Shown: positions 41,448 to 50,335 of the stretch, piece after piece
Layout of the letters: each line of letters begins with the position of its first letter
How positions within the stretch are numbered: the stretch's first letter is position 1
NCBI GenBank assembly: GCA_965229765.1
Contig: CBDDJT010000004.1
Coordinates: 744,001 to 808,000 of the forward strand
Source: ASV31 sp965229765
GTDB taxonomy: Bacteria > Pseudomonadota > Alphaproteobacteria > Rhodobacterales > Rhodobacteraceae
Direction: 5' to 3'
Length of the DNA stretch: 64,000 nucleotides
Program-made: the position numbers and the translations under genes
The notes under the pieces: generated by a model
The model's database searches: none
Told to the model about the DNA's origin: nothing
The model's input: only the letters and a program-made list of their open reading frames with translations

Positions 41448-41571
41448 CCCTTGGGTGGGCAAACCGCCGCGCGCGGCCCGTTCTAGGCGAAAACGGCCAT
41501 TTTTTGGGGGTTTGCGATGATTTCGGGCGTTTTCATCTGTCAGGCAAAGTTGGCGGATCGTCTGGGCGATG

Positions 41572-41589
41572 TGTAAGTTAGAATTGACA
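41572..41589. promoter_or_regulatory. PpsR/CrtJ binding site, bchF-proximal
   Basis: TGTAAGTTAGAATTGACA is a perfect TGT-N12-ACA palindrome. A degenerate copy (TGT-N12-GCG) lies 34 bp upstream at 41538-41555. Confidence 0.86.
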
Positions 41590-41612
41590 CCTTGGGCAAA
41601 GCGGCCATAAGT
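41584..41612 (+). promoter_or_regulatory. Putative bchF promoter
   Basis: TTGACA (41584-41589) inside the PpsR palindrome and ATAAGT (41607-41612) are separated by 17 bp. The start site would fall near 41619, 24 bases before the bchF ATG. The repressor would cover the -35 box. Confidence 0.6.
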
Positions 41613-41642
41613 TTGAACAAGACGAGATCAGGGGAGTCGGAC

Positions 41643-42155
41643 ATGCCGCATGATCCCGCCGCATCGAAACCCGGAGCGCGGCTATACACGGACGAGGAGC
41701 GCGCGCGACGCGACGCCACCGTCTGGACGCTGGTCCAGGGGATCCTTGCCCCGCTTCAGTTCATTGCCTTCGCGGTGTCGCTTGTGCTGGTCGTGCGCTA
41801 CCTGCTGACGGGCGCTGGATACGAGGCGGCGACGGTCTCGATCCTGGTGAAGACCGGGTTCCTCTACCTCATAATGGTGACCGGCGCGATCTGGGAGAAG
41901 GTCGTGTTCGGGCAGTATCTTTTTGCCCCCGCTTTCTTCTGGGAGGACGTGTTCAGCTTTGGCGTCATCGCGCTGCACACCGCTTATATATGGGCGCTGC
42001 TGACCGGATCACTGTCCGCGACGGGATTGATGTGGCTGGCGCTGGCCGCCTATGCCGCCTACGTCGTCAACGCCGGGCAGTTCCTGTGGAAACTGCGGAT
42101 GGCCCGGCTGGAGGGTGAGCGCGCCCCGGCCCCGGCTGGCGAGGTCGCGGCATGA
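41643..42155 (+). CDS. bchF: 2-vinyl bacteriochlorophyllide hydratase BchF
   Basis: A 170-residue membrane-associated hydratase that converts the C3 vinyl group to hydroxyethyl before BchC acts. It has LYTDEERARRDATVWTLVQG near the N-terminus and three to four hydrophobic segments, including WEKVVFGQYLFAPAFFWEDV, which is highly typical of the family. ATG 41643 follows AGGGGAGTC. It overlaps bchN (ATGA) and is first in the long bchFNBHLM-lhaA-puh operon. Confidence 0.95.
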   Translation: MPHDPAASKPGARLYTDEERARRDATVWTLVQGILAPLQFIAFAVSLVLVVRYLLTGAGYEAATVSILVKTGFLYLIMVTGAIWEKVVFGQYLFAPAFFWEDVFSFGVIALHTAYIWALLTGSLSATGLMWLALAAYAAYVVNAGQFLWKLRMARLEGERAPAPAGEVAA

Positions 42156-43438
42156 CCGACCAGACGCCGATGCCGCCCGAGCGTGGCTGTCGCGCCACAC
42201 CTGTCCTGAAGGAGCGGGGCCAGCACGAGGTCTTCTGCGGCCTGACGGGAATCATCTGGCTGCACCGCAAGATGCAGGACGCGTTCTTCCTTGTGGTCGG
42301 CTCGCGCACCTGCGCGCACCTGCTGCAATCGGCCGCCGGCGTGATGATCTTTGCAGAGCCGCGATTCGGCACCGCGATTCTGGAAGAAAAGGATCTGGCC
42401 GGGCTGGCCGACGCGAACGAGGAACTGGACCGCGAGGTCGCGCGCCTGCTGTCGCGGCGCCCCGACATCCGCCAGCTTTTCCTTGTGGGGTCCTGCCCGT
42501 CCGAGGTCATCAAGCTGGATCTGGCCCGCGCGGCGGAACGCCTTTCGGCGATTCATGCGCCGAACGTGCGGGTGCTGAACTATTCCGGGTCCGGCATCGA
42601 GACGACCTTTACCCAGGGCGAGGATGCGTGCCTTGCCGCTATGGTGCCGGTGCTGCCCGAGACGCAGGAAAAAGAGCTTCTGCTGGTCGGCGCGCTGCCC
42701 GACGTTGTCGAGGATCAGGCACTGTCGCTTCTGGAACAGCTGGGCATCGGCCCGGTGCGCTGTCTTCCCGCGCGGCGTGCCGCCGACGATCCGGCTGTGG
42801 GGCCGAACACCGTCTTTGCGCTGACCCAGCCGTTTCTGGGCGACACCCACGCCGCGCTTACCCGCCGCGGGGCGCGCCACATCGCGGCGCCGTTTCCCTT
42901 TGGCGAGGAAGGCACGACCGCCTGGCTTGCCGCCGTGGCCGCCGAGTTCGGCGTCCCGCCAGAGCGGTTCGAGGCCGTGACGGCCGCGCCGCGCGCCCGC
43001 GCGCGCAAGGCCATCGCCGCACAGGCGGCCGAGTTGCAGGGCAAGCGCATCTTCTTCTTCCCCGACAGCCAGCTGGAAATTCCGCTGGCCCGTTTCCTGA
43101 CCCGCGAATGCGGGATGGAGGCGGTAGAGGTCGGCGCACCCTTCATCCACCAGGCCGTGGTGGGACCGGACCTTGACCTGCTGGCCGAGGGGCCGGTGAT
43201 CGCCGAGGGGCAGGACGTGGACCGGCAGCTGGACCGCTGCCGTGCCGCGCGCCCGGACCTGACGGTCTGCGGGCTTGGCCTTGCCAACCCGCTGGAGGCC
43301 GAGGGGCTGGCGACCAAGTGGGCGATCGAGCTGGTGTTCACGCCGGTGCATTTCTACGAGCAGGCGGGCGACCTGGCCGGGCTGTTCTCGCGCCCGCTGC
43401 GGCGGCGCGCGATCCTGAGGGTGGAGGCCGCCGAATGA
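42152..43438 (+). CDS. bchN: Light-independent protochlorophyllide reductase subunit N
   Basis: A 428-residue NifD-like subunit of dark-operative protochlorophyllide reductase. Cluster cysteines are seen in QHEVFCGLTG (about 26-35), VVGSRTCAHLLQSA (about 48-61) and LVGSCPSEVIKLDL (about 110-123). It forms the (BchNB)2 catalytic core and receives electrons from BchL. Four-base overlaps with bchF and bchB. Confidence 0.96.
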   Translation: MTDQTPMPPERGCRATPVLKERGQHEVFCGLTGIIWLHRKMQDAFFLVVGSRTCAHLLQSAAGVMIFAEPRFGTAILEEKDLAGLADANEELDREVARLLSRRPDIRQLFLVGSCPSEVIKLDLARAAERLSAIHAPNVRVLNYSGSGIETTFTQGEDACLAAMVPVLPETQEKELLLVGALPDVVEDQALSLLEQLGIGPVRCLPARRAADDPAVGPNTVFALTQPFLGDTHAALTRRGARHIAAPFPFGEEGTTAWLAAVAAEFGVPPERFEAVTAAPRARARKAIAAQAAELQGKRIFFFPDSQLEIPLARFLTRECGMEAVEVGAPFIHQAVVGPDLDLLAEGPVIAEGQDVDRQLDRCRAARPDLTVCGLGLANPLEAEGLATKWAIELVFTPVHFYEQAGDLAGLFSRPLRRRAILRVEAAE

Positions 43439-44991
43439 AGCTGACGGTCTGGACCTACGAAGGCCCGCCGCATGTGGGCGCCATGCGGGTGGCCACCGGC
43501 ATGAAGGGGCTGCACTACGTGCTGCACGCGCCGCAGGGCGACACCTATGCGGACCTTCTGTTCACCATGATCGAGCGGCGCAACCACCGCCCGCCCGTCA
43601 CCTACACCACGTTCCAGGCCCGCGATCTGGGCGCCGACACCGCGCACCTGTTCAAGGATGCCGCGCAAGAGGCCTATGAGAGGTTCCAGCCGCAGGCGAT
43701 GATCGTGGGTGCGTCCTGCACGGCCGAGCTGATCCAGGACGATCCCGGCGGGCTGGCCGAGACGATGGGCCTGCCGATCCCGGTGATCCCGCTGGAGCTG
43801 CCAAGCTACCAGCGCAAGGAAAACTTCGGCGCGGACGAGACGTTCTTTCAGATCGTGCGCGCGCTGGCGCAGCCGATGGACCGGACGACGGGCATCAGCG
43901 CCAACCTGATCGGGCCGACCGCGCTGGGGTTCCGGCACCGCGACGACATCGAAGAGGTAACGCGCCTTCTGGGCCAGATGGGCATCGCGGTAAATGTCGT
44001 GGCCCCGATGACCGCCACGCCCGCCGATATCGCCCGGATGGGGGCCGCGCATTTCAACGTGCTGATGTACCCCGAGACGGCGGAAACCGCCGCGCGCTGG
44101 TGCGAAAAGACGCTGGGCCAGCCCTATACGAAAACCGTGCCGATCGGCGTGGGCGCAACCCGCGATTTCATCGCCGAGGTGCAGGCGATCACCGGGATCG
44201 AACGGCAGCCGGACGAAAGCCGCCTGCGGTTTCCGTGGTGGTCGGCCAGCGTCGACAGCACCTACCTTACGGCCAAGCGCGTGTTCGTGTTCGGCGATGC
44301 CACCCATGTGCGCGCCGCCGCCCGCATCGCCCGCGACGAGATGGGCTTCGAGGTGGTGGGGCTGGGCTGCTACAACCGCGAGTTCGCCCGCCCGATCCGC
44401 GCGCTGGCAAATGAATACGGCGTCGAGGCGCTTATCACCGACGATTACCTCGAGGTCGAGGCCGCGATCGAGGCCGCCGCGCCCGAGATGATCCTTGGCA
44501 CCCAGATGGAGCGCCATATCGGCAAGCGGCTGGGCATCCCCTGCGCCGTGATCTCTGCCCCGGTGCATGTGCAGGACTTCCCGGCGCGCTATTCGCCCCA
44601 GATGGGGTTCGAGGGCGCCAACGTCATCTTCGACACCTGGGTGCATCCGCTGGTCATGGGGCTGGAAGAACACCTGTTGACCATGTTCCGCGAGGATTTC
44701 GAGTTCCACGATGCCGCCGGTGCCAGCCACCACGGCGGCAAGGCGGTGCGCCGCGAGGAACCGGCAGAGCCTGTCCTGCCGGTGGCGGCCAACGCGCCCG
44801 AGACGCCCGCGCAGGCGGATGGCGACGGAACGGTGATCTGGCTGGCCGACGCCGAGAAGGAATTGCGCAAGATCCCGTTCTTCGTGCGCGGCAAGGCCAA
44901 GCGCAACACCGAGAAATTCGCCGCAGAACGCGGCGTCGCGGAAATCAGCATCGACACGCTTTACGAGGCGAAGGCCCATTATGCGCGATAG
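43435..44991 (+). CDS. bchB: Light-independent protochlorophyllide reductase subunit B
   Basis: A 518-residue NifK-like partner of BchN. It begins MKLTVWTYEGPPHVGAMRVA, the family N-terminus, which decides the start at 43435. It has IVGASCTAELIQDDPGGLAE near residue 90 and a short C-terminal light-reductase-like domain (about 460-510, KELRKIPFFVRGKAKRNTEK). It overlaps bchH by 11 bases. Confidence 0.96.
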   Translation: MKLTVWTYEGPPHVGAMRVATGMKGLHYVLHAPQGDTYADLLFTMIERRNHRPPVTYTTFQARDLGADTAHLFKDAAQEAYERFQPQAMIVGASCTAELIQDDPGGLAETMGLPIPVIPLELPSYQRKENFGADETFFQIVRALAQPMDRTTGISANLIGPTALGFRHRDDIEEVTRLLGQMGIAVNVVAPMTATPADIARMGAAHFNVLMYPETAETAARWCEKTLGQPYTKTVPIGVGATRDFIAEVQAITGIERQPDESRLRFPWWSASVDSTYLTAKRVFVFGDATHVRAAARIARDEMGFEVVGLGCYNREFARPIRALANEYGVEALITDDYLEVEAAIEAAAPEMILGTQMERHIGKRLGIPCAVISAPVHVQDFPARYSPQMGFEGANVIFDTWVHPLVMGLEEHLLTMFREDFEFHDAAGASHHGGKAVRREEPAEPVLPVAANAPETPAQADGDGTVIWLADAEKELRKIPFFVRGKAKRNTEKFAAERGVAEISIDTLYEAKAHYAR

Positions 44992-47900
44992 CGGGCATAT
45001 CCCGGGATACCGGTTCGTGATCGTCACGCTGGACGCCCATGCGGCGGGTCCGGCCGCGCGCGTGGCCGACCGGCTGACAGCCGATTTCCCGGGCCTGCAC
45101 GTCAGCATCCATGCCGCCGCCGAATGGGCGGAAAACCCCGATGCGCTGGAGGCCGCGCGGGATGCGATCCGCCACGGCGACATCATCGTGGGCAACCTGC
45201 TGTTCATAGAAGAGCATGTGCAGGCCATCCTGCCAGAACTGGAGGCCCGCCGCGATGCCTGCGACGCGATGATCGGGGTCATCGCGGACGGCCAGATCGT
45301 CAAGCTGACGCGCATGGGCGGGCTGGACATGGCCAAGCCCGCAAGCGGTGTGGCCAAGCTCCTGAAGAAATTGCGCGGATCATCAAAGCCCAACGGCGCA
45401 TCGGGCGAAAGCCAGATGAAGATGCTGCGCCGCCTGCCGAAGATCCTGAAGTTCGTGCCGGGCAAGGCGCAGGACCTGCGCGCGTGGTTCCTGACCATGC
45501 AGTACTGGCTGGGCGGGTCCGACGACAACGTGGAACAGATGATCCGGTTCCTTGTCTCGCGCTATGCGCAGAACCGGGACTGGAACGCGGTAGTGGCCAA
45601 GGCGCCCGTCGATTACCCCGAGGTGGGGCTTTATCATCCCGACCTGCCGGACCGGATCACCACGCGGCTTGCCGACCTGCCCTCGCCGAAGGATCCGGTG
45701 GCGACGGTCGGCCTCTTGCTGATGCGGTCCTATGTGCTGGCCTCCGATACGGCGCATTACGACGCGGTGATCCGGCGGTTCGAGGAGAAGGGCGTGCGCG
45801 TCCTGCCGGCCTTTGCGGGCGGGCTGGACGGGCGGCCGGCGATTTCCACCTATTTCAAGACGGCGGCGGGCACGCATATCGACGCGATGGTATCGCTGAC
45901 CGGGTTCTCGCTGATCGGGGGGCCGGCCTATAACGACAGCGCCGCTGCGGTCGACGTGCTGAAGGACCTTGATCTGCCCTATATCGCGGCCCACGCGCTG
46001 GAGTTCCAGACGCTGGGCCAATGGGCCGGATCGGGGCAGGGGCTGGGCCCGGTAGAGACCACGATGCTGGTCGCGCTGCCCGAGATCGACGGCGCGACCA
46101 ACCCCACGGTGTTCGGCGGGCGCCACGGGGCCGAGGGGTGCCAGGGCTGCACGCTGGGCTGCGGGTCGGTCTCCGAAACCAAGGCGATGGCGCCCTGTAT
46201 CGAGCGGATCGAAAGCCTTGCGGAAAAGACGCTGCGGCTGGCGCTGCTTCGGCGCAAGGCCAATGCCGAGAAGAAGGTGGGGATCGTGCTGTTCGGGTTT
46301 CCGCCGAATGCGGGCGCGGTCGGCACCGCCGCCTACCTGTCGGTGTTCGAAAGCCTTTACAACACGCTGCACCGGATGAAGGCAGAGGGCTACGACGTGA
46401 CCCCGCCCGAAAGCGTCGACGCCCTGCGTGCCGCCGTGCTGGAGGGCAACTCGCGCCAGTTCGGCCAGCCCGCGAACGTGGCCGATCACGTGGACGCCGA
46501 CACCATCGTCCGGACGACGCCGCCGCTGAAGGCGATCGAACAGGTCTGGGGCCCGGCGCCGGGCAAGATCCAGTCGGACGGGCGCGGCGTCTTCGTTCTG
46601 GGCGCGCATTTCGGCAAGGTGTTCGTCGGTGTCCAGCCGACCTTTGGCTACGAAGGCGACCCGATGCGCCTGCTGTTCGAGCGTGGTTTCGCGCCGACCC
46701 ATGCTTTCACCACCTTCTATATCTGGCTGCGCAACACCTTCGCCGCCGACGTCGTGCTGCATTTCGGGATGCATGGCGCGCTGGAGTTCATGCCGGGCAA
46801 GCAGGCGGGCCTTGGCGCGCGCGACTGGCCCGACCGGCTGATCGGCGAGATGCCCAACGTCTATCTTTACGCCTCGAACAACCCGTCCGAGGCGACGCTG
46901 GCCAAGCGCCGGTCCGGGGCGGTGACGGTGACGCACCTGACCCCGCCGCTTGCGGCATCGGGGCTGTACAAGGGCCTGCTGGAGCTGAAGGACAGCCTGA
47001 CGCGCTGGCGCGCGCTGCCCCCCGGCGCGGACGAACGCGACGACCTTGCCCGCCTGATCCGCGATCAGGCCGAGGCGGTGGACATCGCCGAGACCGACCC
47101 CGACAAGCTGTGGCTGACGCTGCTGGAGACCGAGGACGCGCTGATCCCCGACGGGCTGCATATCGTCGGGCGGGGCATGTCGGATGCGCAGATCGCCGAT
47201 TACCTGGACCTGATGGCCGACCAGAGCCCCGAGGCGCGCGAGACCGCGAACCGGCTCTTGCGCGAGGATGGCGAGCTTGCGGGCCTGATGCGGGCGCTGT
47301 CGGCGCGATACGTGGCGCCGGTGCCCGGGGGCGACCTGATCCGGTCTCTGGACGTGCTGCCCACCGGCCGCAACATCCATGCCTTCGACCCGTTCCGGAT
47401 GCCCACGGCCTTCGCGCTGGAAGACGGGCGCAAGCAGGCCGACCTGCTCCTGAAGACCCACGCAAGCATGCCGCGCACCGTGGCGCTGGTGCTGTGGGGG
47501 TCCGACAACATCAAGTCCGACGGCGGGCCGATCGCGCAGGCGCTGGCGCTGATGGGGGCAAGGCCGCGCTTCGACAGCTTCGGCCGCCTGTCGGGCGCCG
47601 ACCTGATCCCGCTGGAGGATCTGGGCCGCCCGCGGATCGACGTGGTGATGACCCTGTCGGGTATCTTCCGCGATCTTCTGCCCTTGCAGACCCGGATGCT
47701 GGCAGAGGCCGCGTGGAAGGCCGCAACCGCAGACGAGGACCCGGCGCGGAACTTCGTGCGCGCCCACGCGCTGGCCTATGCCGCCGAAATGGGCTGCGAC
47801 ATGGAAACCGCGGCGCTGCGCGTCTTCTCCAATGCCGAGGGCGCATACGGGTCCAACGTCAATGCGCTGGTGGACAGTTCCGCCTTCGGCGAAGAGGACG

Positions 47901-48547
47901 AACTGGCCGACGCCTACGAGGCGCGCAAGTCCTTTGCCTATGGCCGCAACGGCAAGGCGATGAAGCAGTCGGCGCTGTTGCAGAAGGCGCTCAAGGACGT
48001 CGATCTTGCCTATCAGAACCTGGAATCGGTCGAACTGGGGGTGACCACGGTCGACCACTATTTCGACACGCTGGGCGGGATTTCCCGCGCGGTGAAACGG
48101 GCCAAGGGGGCCGAGGCGCCGGTCTACATCGGCGACCAGACGCGCGGCGCCGGAAAGGTGCGCACGCTGAAGGACCAGATCGCGCTGGAGACCCGCTCGC
48201 GCAGCCTGAACCCCAAGTGGTTCGAAAGCCTGCTGAGGCACGGCCACGAGGGCGTGCGCCAGATCGAGGCCAGCGTGACCAACACGATGGGCTGGTCTGC
48301 CACCACCGGCGAGGTCGAGCCCTGGGTCTACCAGCGGATCAGCGAGACCTTCGTCCTGGACGAGGCGATGCGCCGCCGGCTGGCCGAGCTGAATCCCGAG
48401 GCGAGCGTGCGCATGGCGAACCGCCTGCTGGAAGCATCGGACCGCAACTACTGGCAGCCGGATGCCGAGACGCTGGCCGCGCTGCAGGGCGCGGCGGACG
48501 AGCTGGAAGACCGGCTGGAAGGCATCGACGGGATCGCGGCGGAATGA
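44981..48547 (+). CDS. bchH: Magnesium chelatase porphyrin-binding subunit H
   Basis: A 1188-residue subunit that binds protoporphyrin IX and Mg2+ and is the site of chelation; it also presents the product to BchM. Segments include IVGNLLFIEEHVQAILPEL, GGRHGAEGCQGCTLGCGSVS, VFVGVQPTFGYEGDPMRLLF, FGMHGALEFMPGKQAGLG and GAYGSNVNALVDSSAF. Length is typical of BchH. It is followed by a 145-bp gap containing a repeat element before bchL. Confidence 0.96.
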   Translation: MRDSGHIPGYRFVIVTLDAHAAGPAARVADRLTADFPGLHVSIHAAAEWAENPDALEAARDAIRHGDIIVGNLLFIEEHVQAILPELEARRDACDAMIGVIADGQIVKLTRMGGLDMAKPASGVAKLLKKLRGSSKPNGASGESQMKMLRRLPKILKFVPGKAQDLRAWFLTMQYWLGGSDDNVEQMIRFLVSRYAQNRDWNAVVAKAPVDYPEVGLYHPDLPDRITTRLADLPSPKDPVATVGLLLMRSYVLASDTAHYDAVIRRFEEKGVRVLPAFAGGLDGRPAISTYFKTAAGTHIDAMVSLTGFSLIGGPAYNDSAAAVDVLKDLDLPYIAAHALEFQTLGQWAGSGQGLGPVETTMLVALPEIDGATNPTVFGGRHGAEGCQGCTLGCGSVSETKAMAPCIERIESLAEKTLRLALLRRKANAEKKVGIVLFGFPPNAGAVGTAAYLSVFESLYNTLHRMKAEGYDVTPPESVDALRAAVLEGNSRQFGQPANVADHVDADTIVRTTPPLKAIEQVWGPAPGKIQSDGRGVFVLGAHFGKVFVGVQPTFGYEGDPMRLLFERGFAPTHAFTTFYIWLRNTFAADVVLHFGMHGALEFMPGKQAGLGARDWPDRLIGEMPNVYLYASNNPSEATLAKRRSGAVTVTHLTPPLAASGLYKGLLELKDSLTRWRALPPGADERDDLARLIRDQAEAVDIAETDPDKLWLTLLETEDALIPDGLHIVGRGMSDAQIADYLDLMADQSPEARETANRLLREDGELAGLMRALSARYVAPVPGGDLIRSLDVLPTGRNIHAFDPFRMPTAFALEDGRKQADLLLKTHASMPRTVALVLWGSDNIKSDGGPIAQALALMGARPRFDSFGRLSGADLIPLEDLGRPRIDVVMTLSGIFRDLLPLQTRMLAEAAWKAATADEDPARNFVRAHALAYAAEMGCDMETAALRVFSNAEGAYGSNVNALVDSSAFGEEDELADAYEARKSFAYGRNGKAMKQSALLQKALKDVDLAYQNLESVELGVTTVDHYFDTLGGISRAVKRAKGAEAPVYIGDQTRGAGKVRTLKDQIALETRSRSLNPKWFESLLRHGHEGVRQIEASVTNTMGWSATTGEVEPWVYQRISETFVLDEAMRRRLAELNPEASVRMANRLLEASDRNYWQPDAETLAALQGAADELEDRLEGIDGIAAE

Positions 48548-48608
48548 GCGGCGTGGGCGCATATCACGGCGGTCTGCCGGTTTCGGCGCCTGCGGCGCCG
48601 ATCCATGC

Positions 48609-48660
48609 GAGGGGGCCAGCCCCCTCGCGCTCCCCCGGAGTATTTTCGAACAGAAGAAGC
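48609..48660 (+). repeat. REP-like palindrome plus GGAGTATTTTC element between bchH and bchL
   Basis: GAGGGGGC and GCCCCCTC (48609-48616 and 48619-48626) form an 8-bp stem with a CA loop, followed by GCGCTCCCCCGGAGTATTTTC and AACAGAAGAAG. A related GAGTATTT...AAGAAGAAG sequence is found, also in sense orientation, between soeA and soeB. It looks like a dispersed intergenic repeat. Confidence 0.65.
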
Positions 48661-48692
48661 ACAAGGGACTTACCCTTGCGGAAAGGACGGAC

Positions 48693-49658
48693 ATGAGCCC
48701 ACTTGACGTGAAATCGCCCCCCGCCGCCCGTGCCAACCAGCGCGAAGCCGAGGGGCTGCGCGCCCGGGGGCTGGGCACGCCGCCCGTGCTGAAGGGCGAG
48801 GACGGCGAAGGATCGGTGCAGGTGCACCAGGATGCCAGCATGAAGATCGAGGGGGCCAAGGTGTTCTCGGTCTATGGCAAGGGGGGGATCGGGAAATCCA
48901 CGACCTCTTCCAACCTGTCGGCGGCGTTTTCCAGACTGGGGCGCCGGGTGTTGCAGATCGGCTGTGACCCAAAGCATGACAGCACCTTCACCCTGACCGG
49001 CCATTTGCAGCCCACGGTCATCGACATCCTGAAAGAGGTCGATTTCCACGCCGAGGAACTGCGCCCCGAGGATTTCGTGACCGAGGGCTACAACGGCGTG
49101 ATGTGCATCGAGGCGGGCGGGCCGCCCGCCGGCACCGGCTGCGGCGGCTACGTGGTGGGGCAGACGGTGAAGCTGCTGAAGCAGCATCACCTGCTGGAAG
49201 AAACCGACGTGGTGATCTTCGACGTGCTGGGCGACGTGGTCTGCGGCGGGTTCGCCGCGCCGTTGCAGCACGCCGACCGCGCGGTGATCGTGACCGCGAA
49301 CGACTTCGATTCCATCTACGCGATGAACCGGATCATCGCGGCGGTGCAGGCCAAGTCCAAGAACTACAACGTGCGGCTTGCGGGCTGCATCGCCAACCGC
49401 AGCCGCGACACCGACGAGGTTGACCGGTACTGCGGCGAGGTCGGGTTCAAGCGGATCGCGCACATGCCCGACGTGGATGCGATCCGTCGGTCGCGGCTGA
49501 AGAAGAAGACACTGTTCGAGATGCCCGACGACGAGGACATCGTGCAGTGCCGCGCCGAATACATCCGGCTGGCCGAGACGCTTTGGGCGGGCACCGATCC
49601 GCTGGCGCCCGCGCCGCTGGAAGACCGCCACATCTTCGAACTGCTGGGCTTCGATTGA
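48693..49658 (+). CDS. bchL: Light-independent protochlorophyllide reductase iron protein BchL
   Basis: A 321-residue NifH-like ATPase that reduces BchNB. A flexible 50-residue N-terminal extension precedes the P-loop YGKGGIGKST (61-70). GCDPKHDSTFTLTG follows. The [4Fe-4S] cysteines are in GTGCGGYVVGQ (about 148-158) and DVVCGGFAAP (about 183-192). ATG 48693 is behind GAAAGGACGG. The stop overlaps the bchM start (TGATG). Confidence 0.96.
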   Translation: MSPLDVKSPPAARANQREAEGLRARGLGTPPVLKGEDGEGSVQVHQDASMKIEGAKVFSVYGKGGIGKSTTSSNLSAAFSRLGRRVLQIGCDPKHDSTFTLTGHLQPTVIDILKEVDFHAEELRPEDFVTEGYNGVMCIEAGGPPAGTGCGGYVVGQTVKLLKQHHLLEETDVVIFDVLGDVVCGGFAAPLQHADRAVIVTANDFDSIYAMNRIIAAVQAKSKNYNVRLAGCIANRSRDTDEVDRYCGEVGFKRIAHMPDVDAIRRSRLKKKTLFEMPDDEDIVQCRAEYIRLAETLWAGTDPLAPAPLEDRHIFELLGFD

Positions 49659-50335
49659 TGAGCGACGCCGCGACATACGCCGCCACGCGCGAGCGGGTCG
49701 AGGACTATTTCGACCGCACCGCCACCAAGACGTGGGAGCGGCTGACCTCGGATGCGCCGGTGAGCCGCATCCGCCAGACCGTGCGCGAGGGGCGCGACAC
49801 GATGCGCGCGCGGATGCTGTCGCGGCTGCCGTCGGACCTGACGGGCGTGCGGGTGCTGGACGCGGGCTGCGGGCCGGGCGCGATGACCGCCGTGCTGGCC
49901 GCGCGCGGGGCCGAGGTGACGGCCGTCGACATCTCTCCGCAACTGATCGGGATCGCCGAGGCGCGGCTGGACGCGGCGCTGCGCGGGCGGGTGCGGTTCC
50001 ATGCCGGCGACATGCTCGACCCGTCGCTGGGCAGGTTCGACCATGTCGTGGCGATGGACAGCCTGATCTATTACGACGCCGCCGACATCGACGCGGCCCT
50101 GTCCCGGCTGGCCGAGCGCACGGCGCGGTCCATCGTCTTTACCGTCGCGCCACGCACGCCCCTGCTGATGGCGATGTTCACCGCGGGCAAGCTGTTCCCG
50201 CGGTCTGACCGGTCGCCGGTGATGCAGCCCCATGCCGCGCGCGATCTGGCGCGGGCGCTGCCCGGCACGCTGACGAAGGTCGAGCGGGTGAGCCGCGGCT
50301 TCTACATCTCCGAATGCCTGGAGTATGCGCCGTGA
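49658..50335 (+). CDS. bchM: Mg-protoporphyrin IX O-methyltransferase BchM
   Basis: A 225-residue SAM-dependent methyltransferase that makes the methyl ester needed for ring-E closure. The SAM motif I is VLDAGCGPGAMTAVLAARG (about 65-83), and the N-terminus has YFDRTATKTWERLTSD. The start overlaps bchL by one base (TGATG). The stop overlaps the GTG start of lhaA. Confidence 0.96.
   Translation: MSDAATYAATRERVEDYFDRTATKTWERLTSDAPVSRIRQTVREGRDTMRARMLSRLPSDLTGVRVLDAGCGPGAMTAVLAARGAEVTAVDISPQLIGIAEARLDAALRGRVRFHAGDMLDPSLGRFDHVVAMDSLIYYDAADIDAALSRLAERTARSIVFTVAPRTPLLMAMFTAGKLFPRSDRSPVMQPHAARDLARALPGTLTKVERVSRGFYISECLEYAP

Noticed and set aside
45383..48859. A 1158-codon open frame on the minus strand opposite bchH
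   Set aside because: It is a shadow of the GC-rich codon usage of bchH, with His/Arg/Gln-rich low-quality sequence and no recognisable domain; bchH matches its family over full length.
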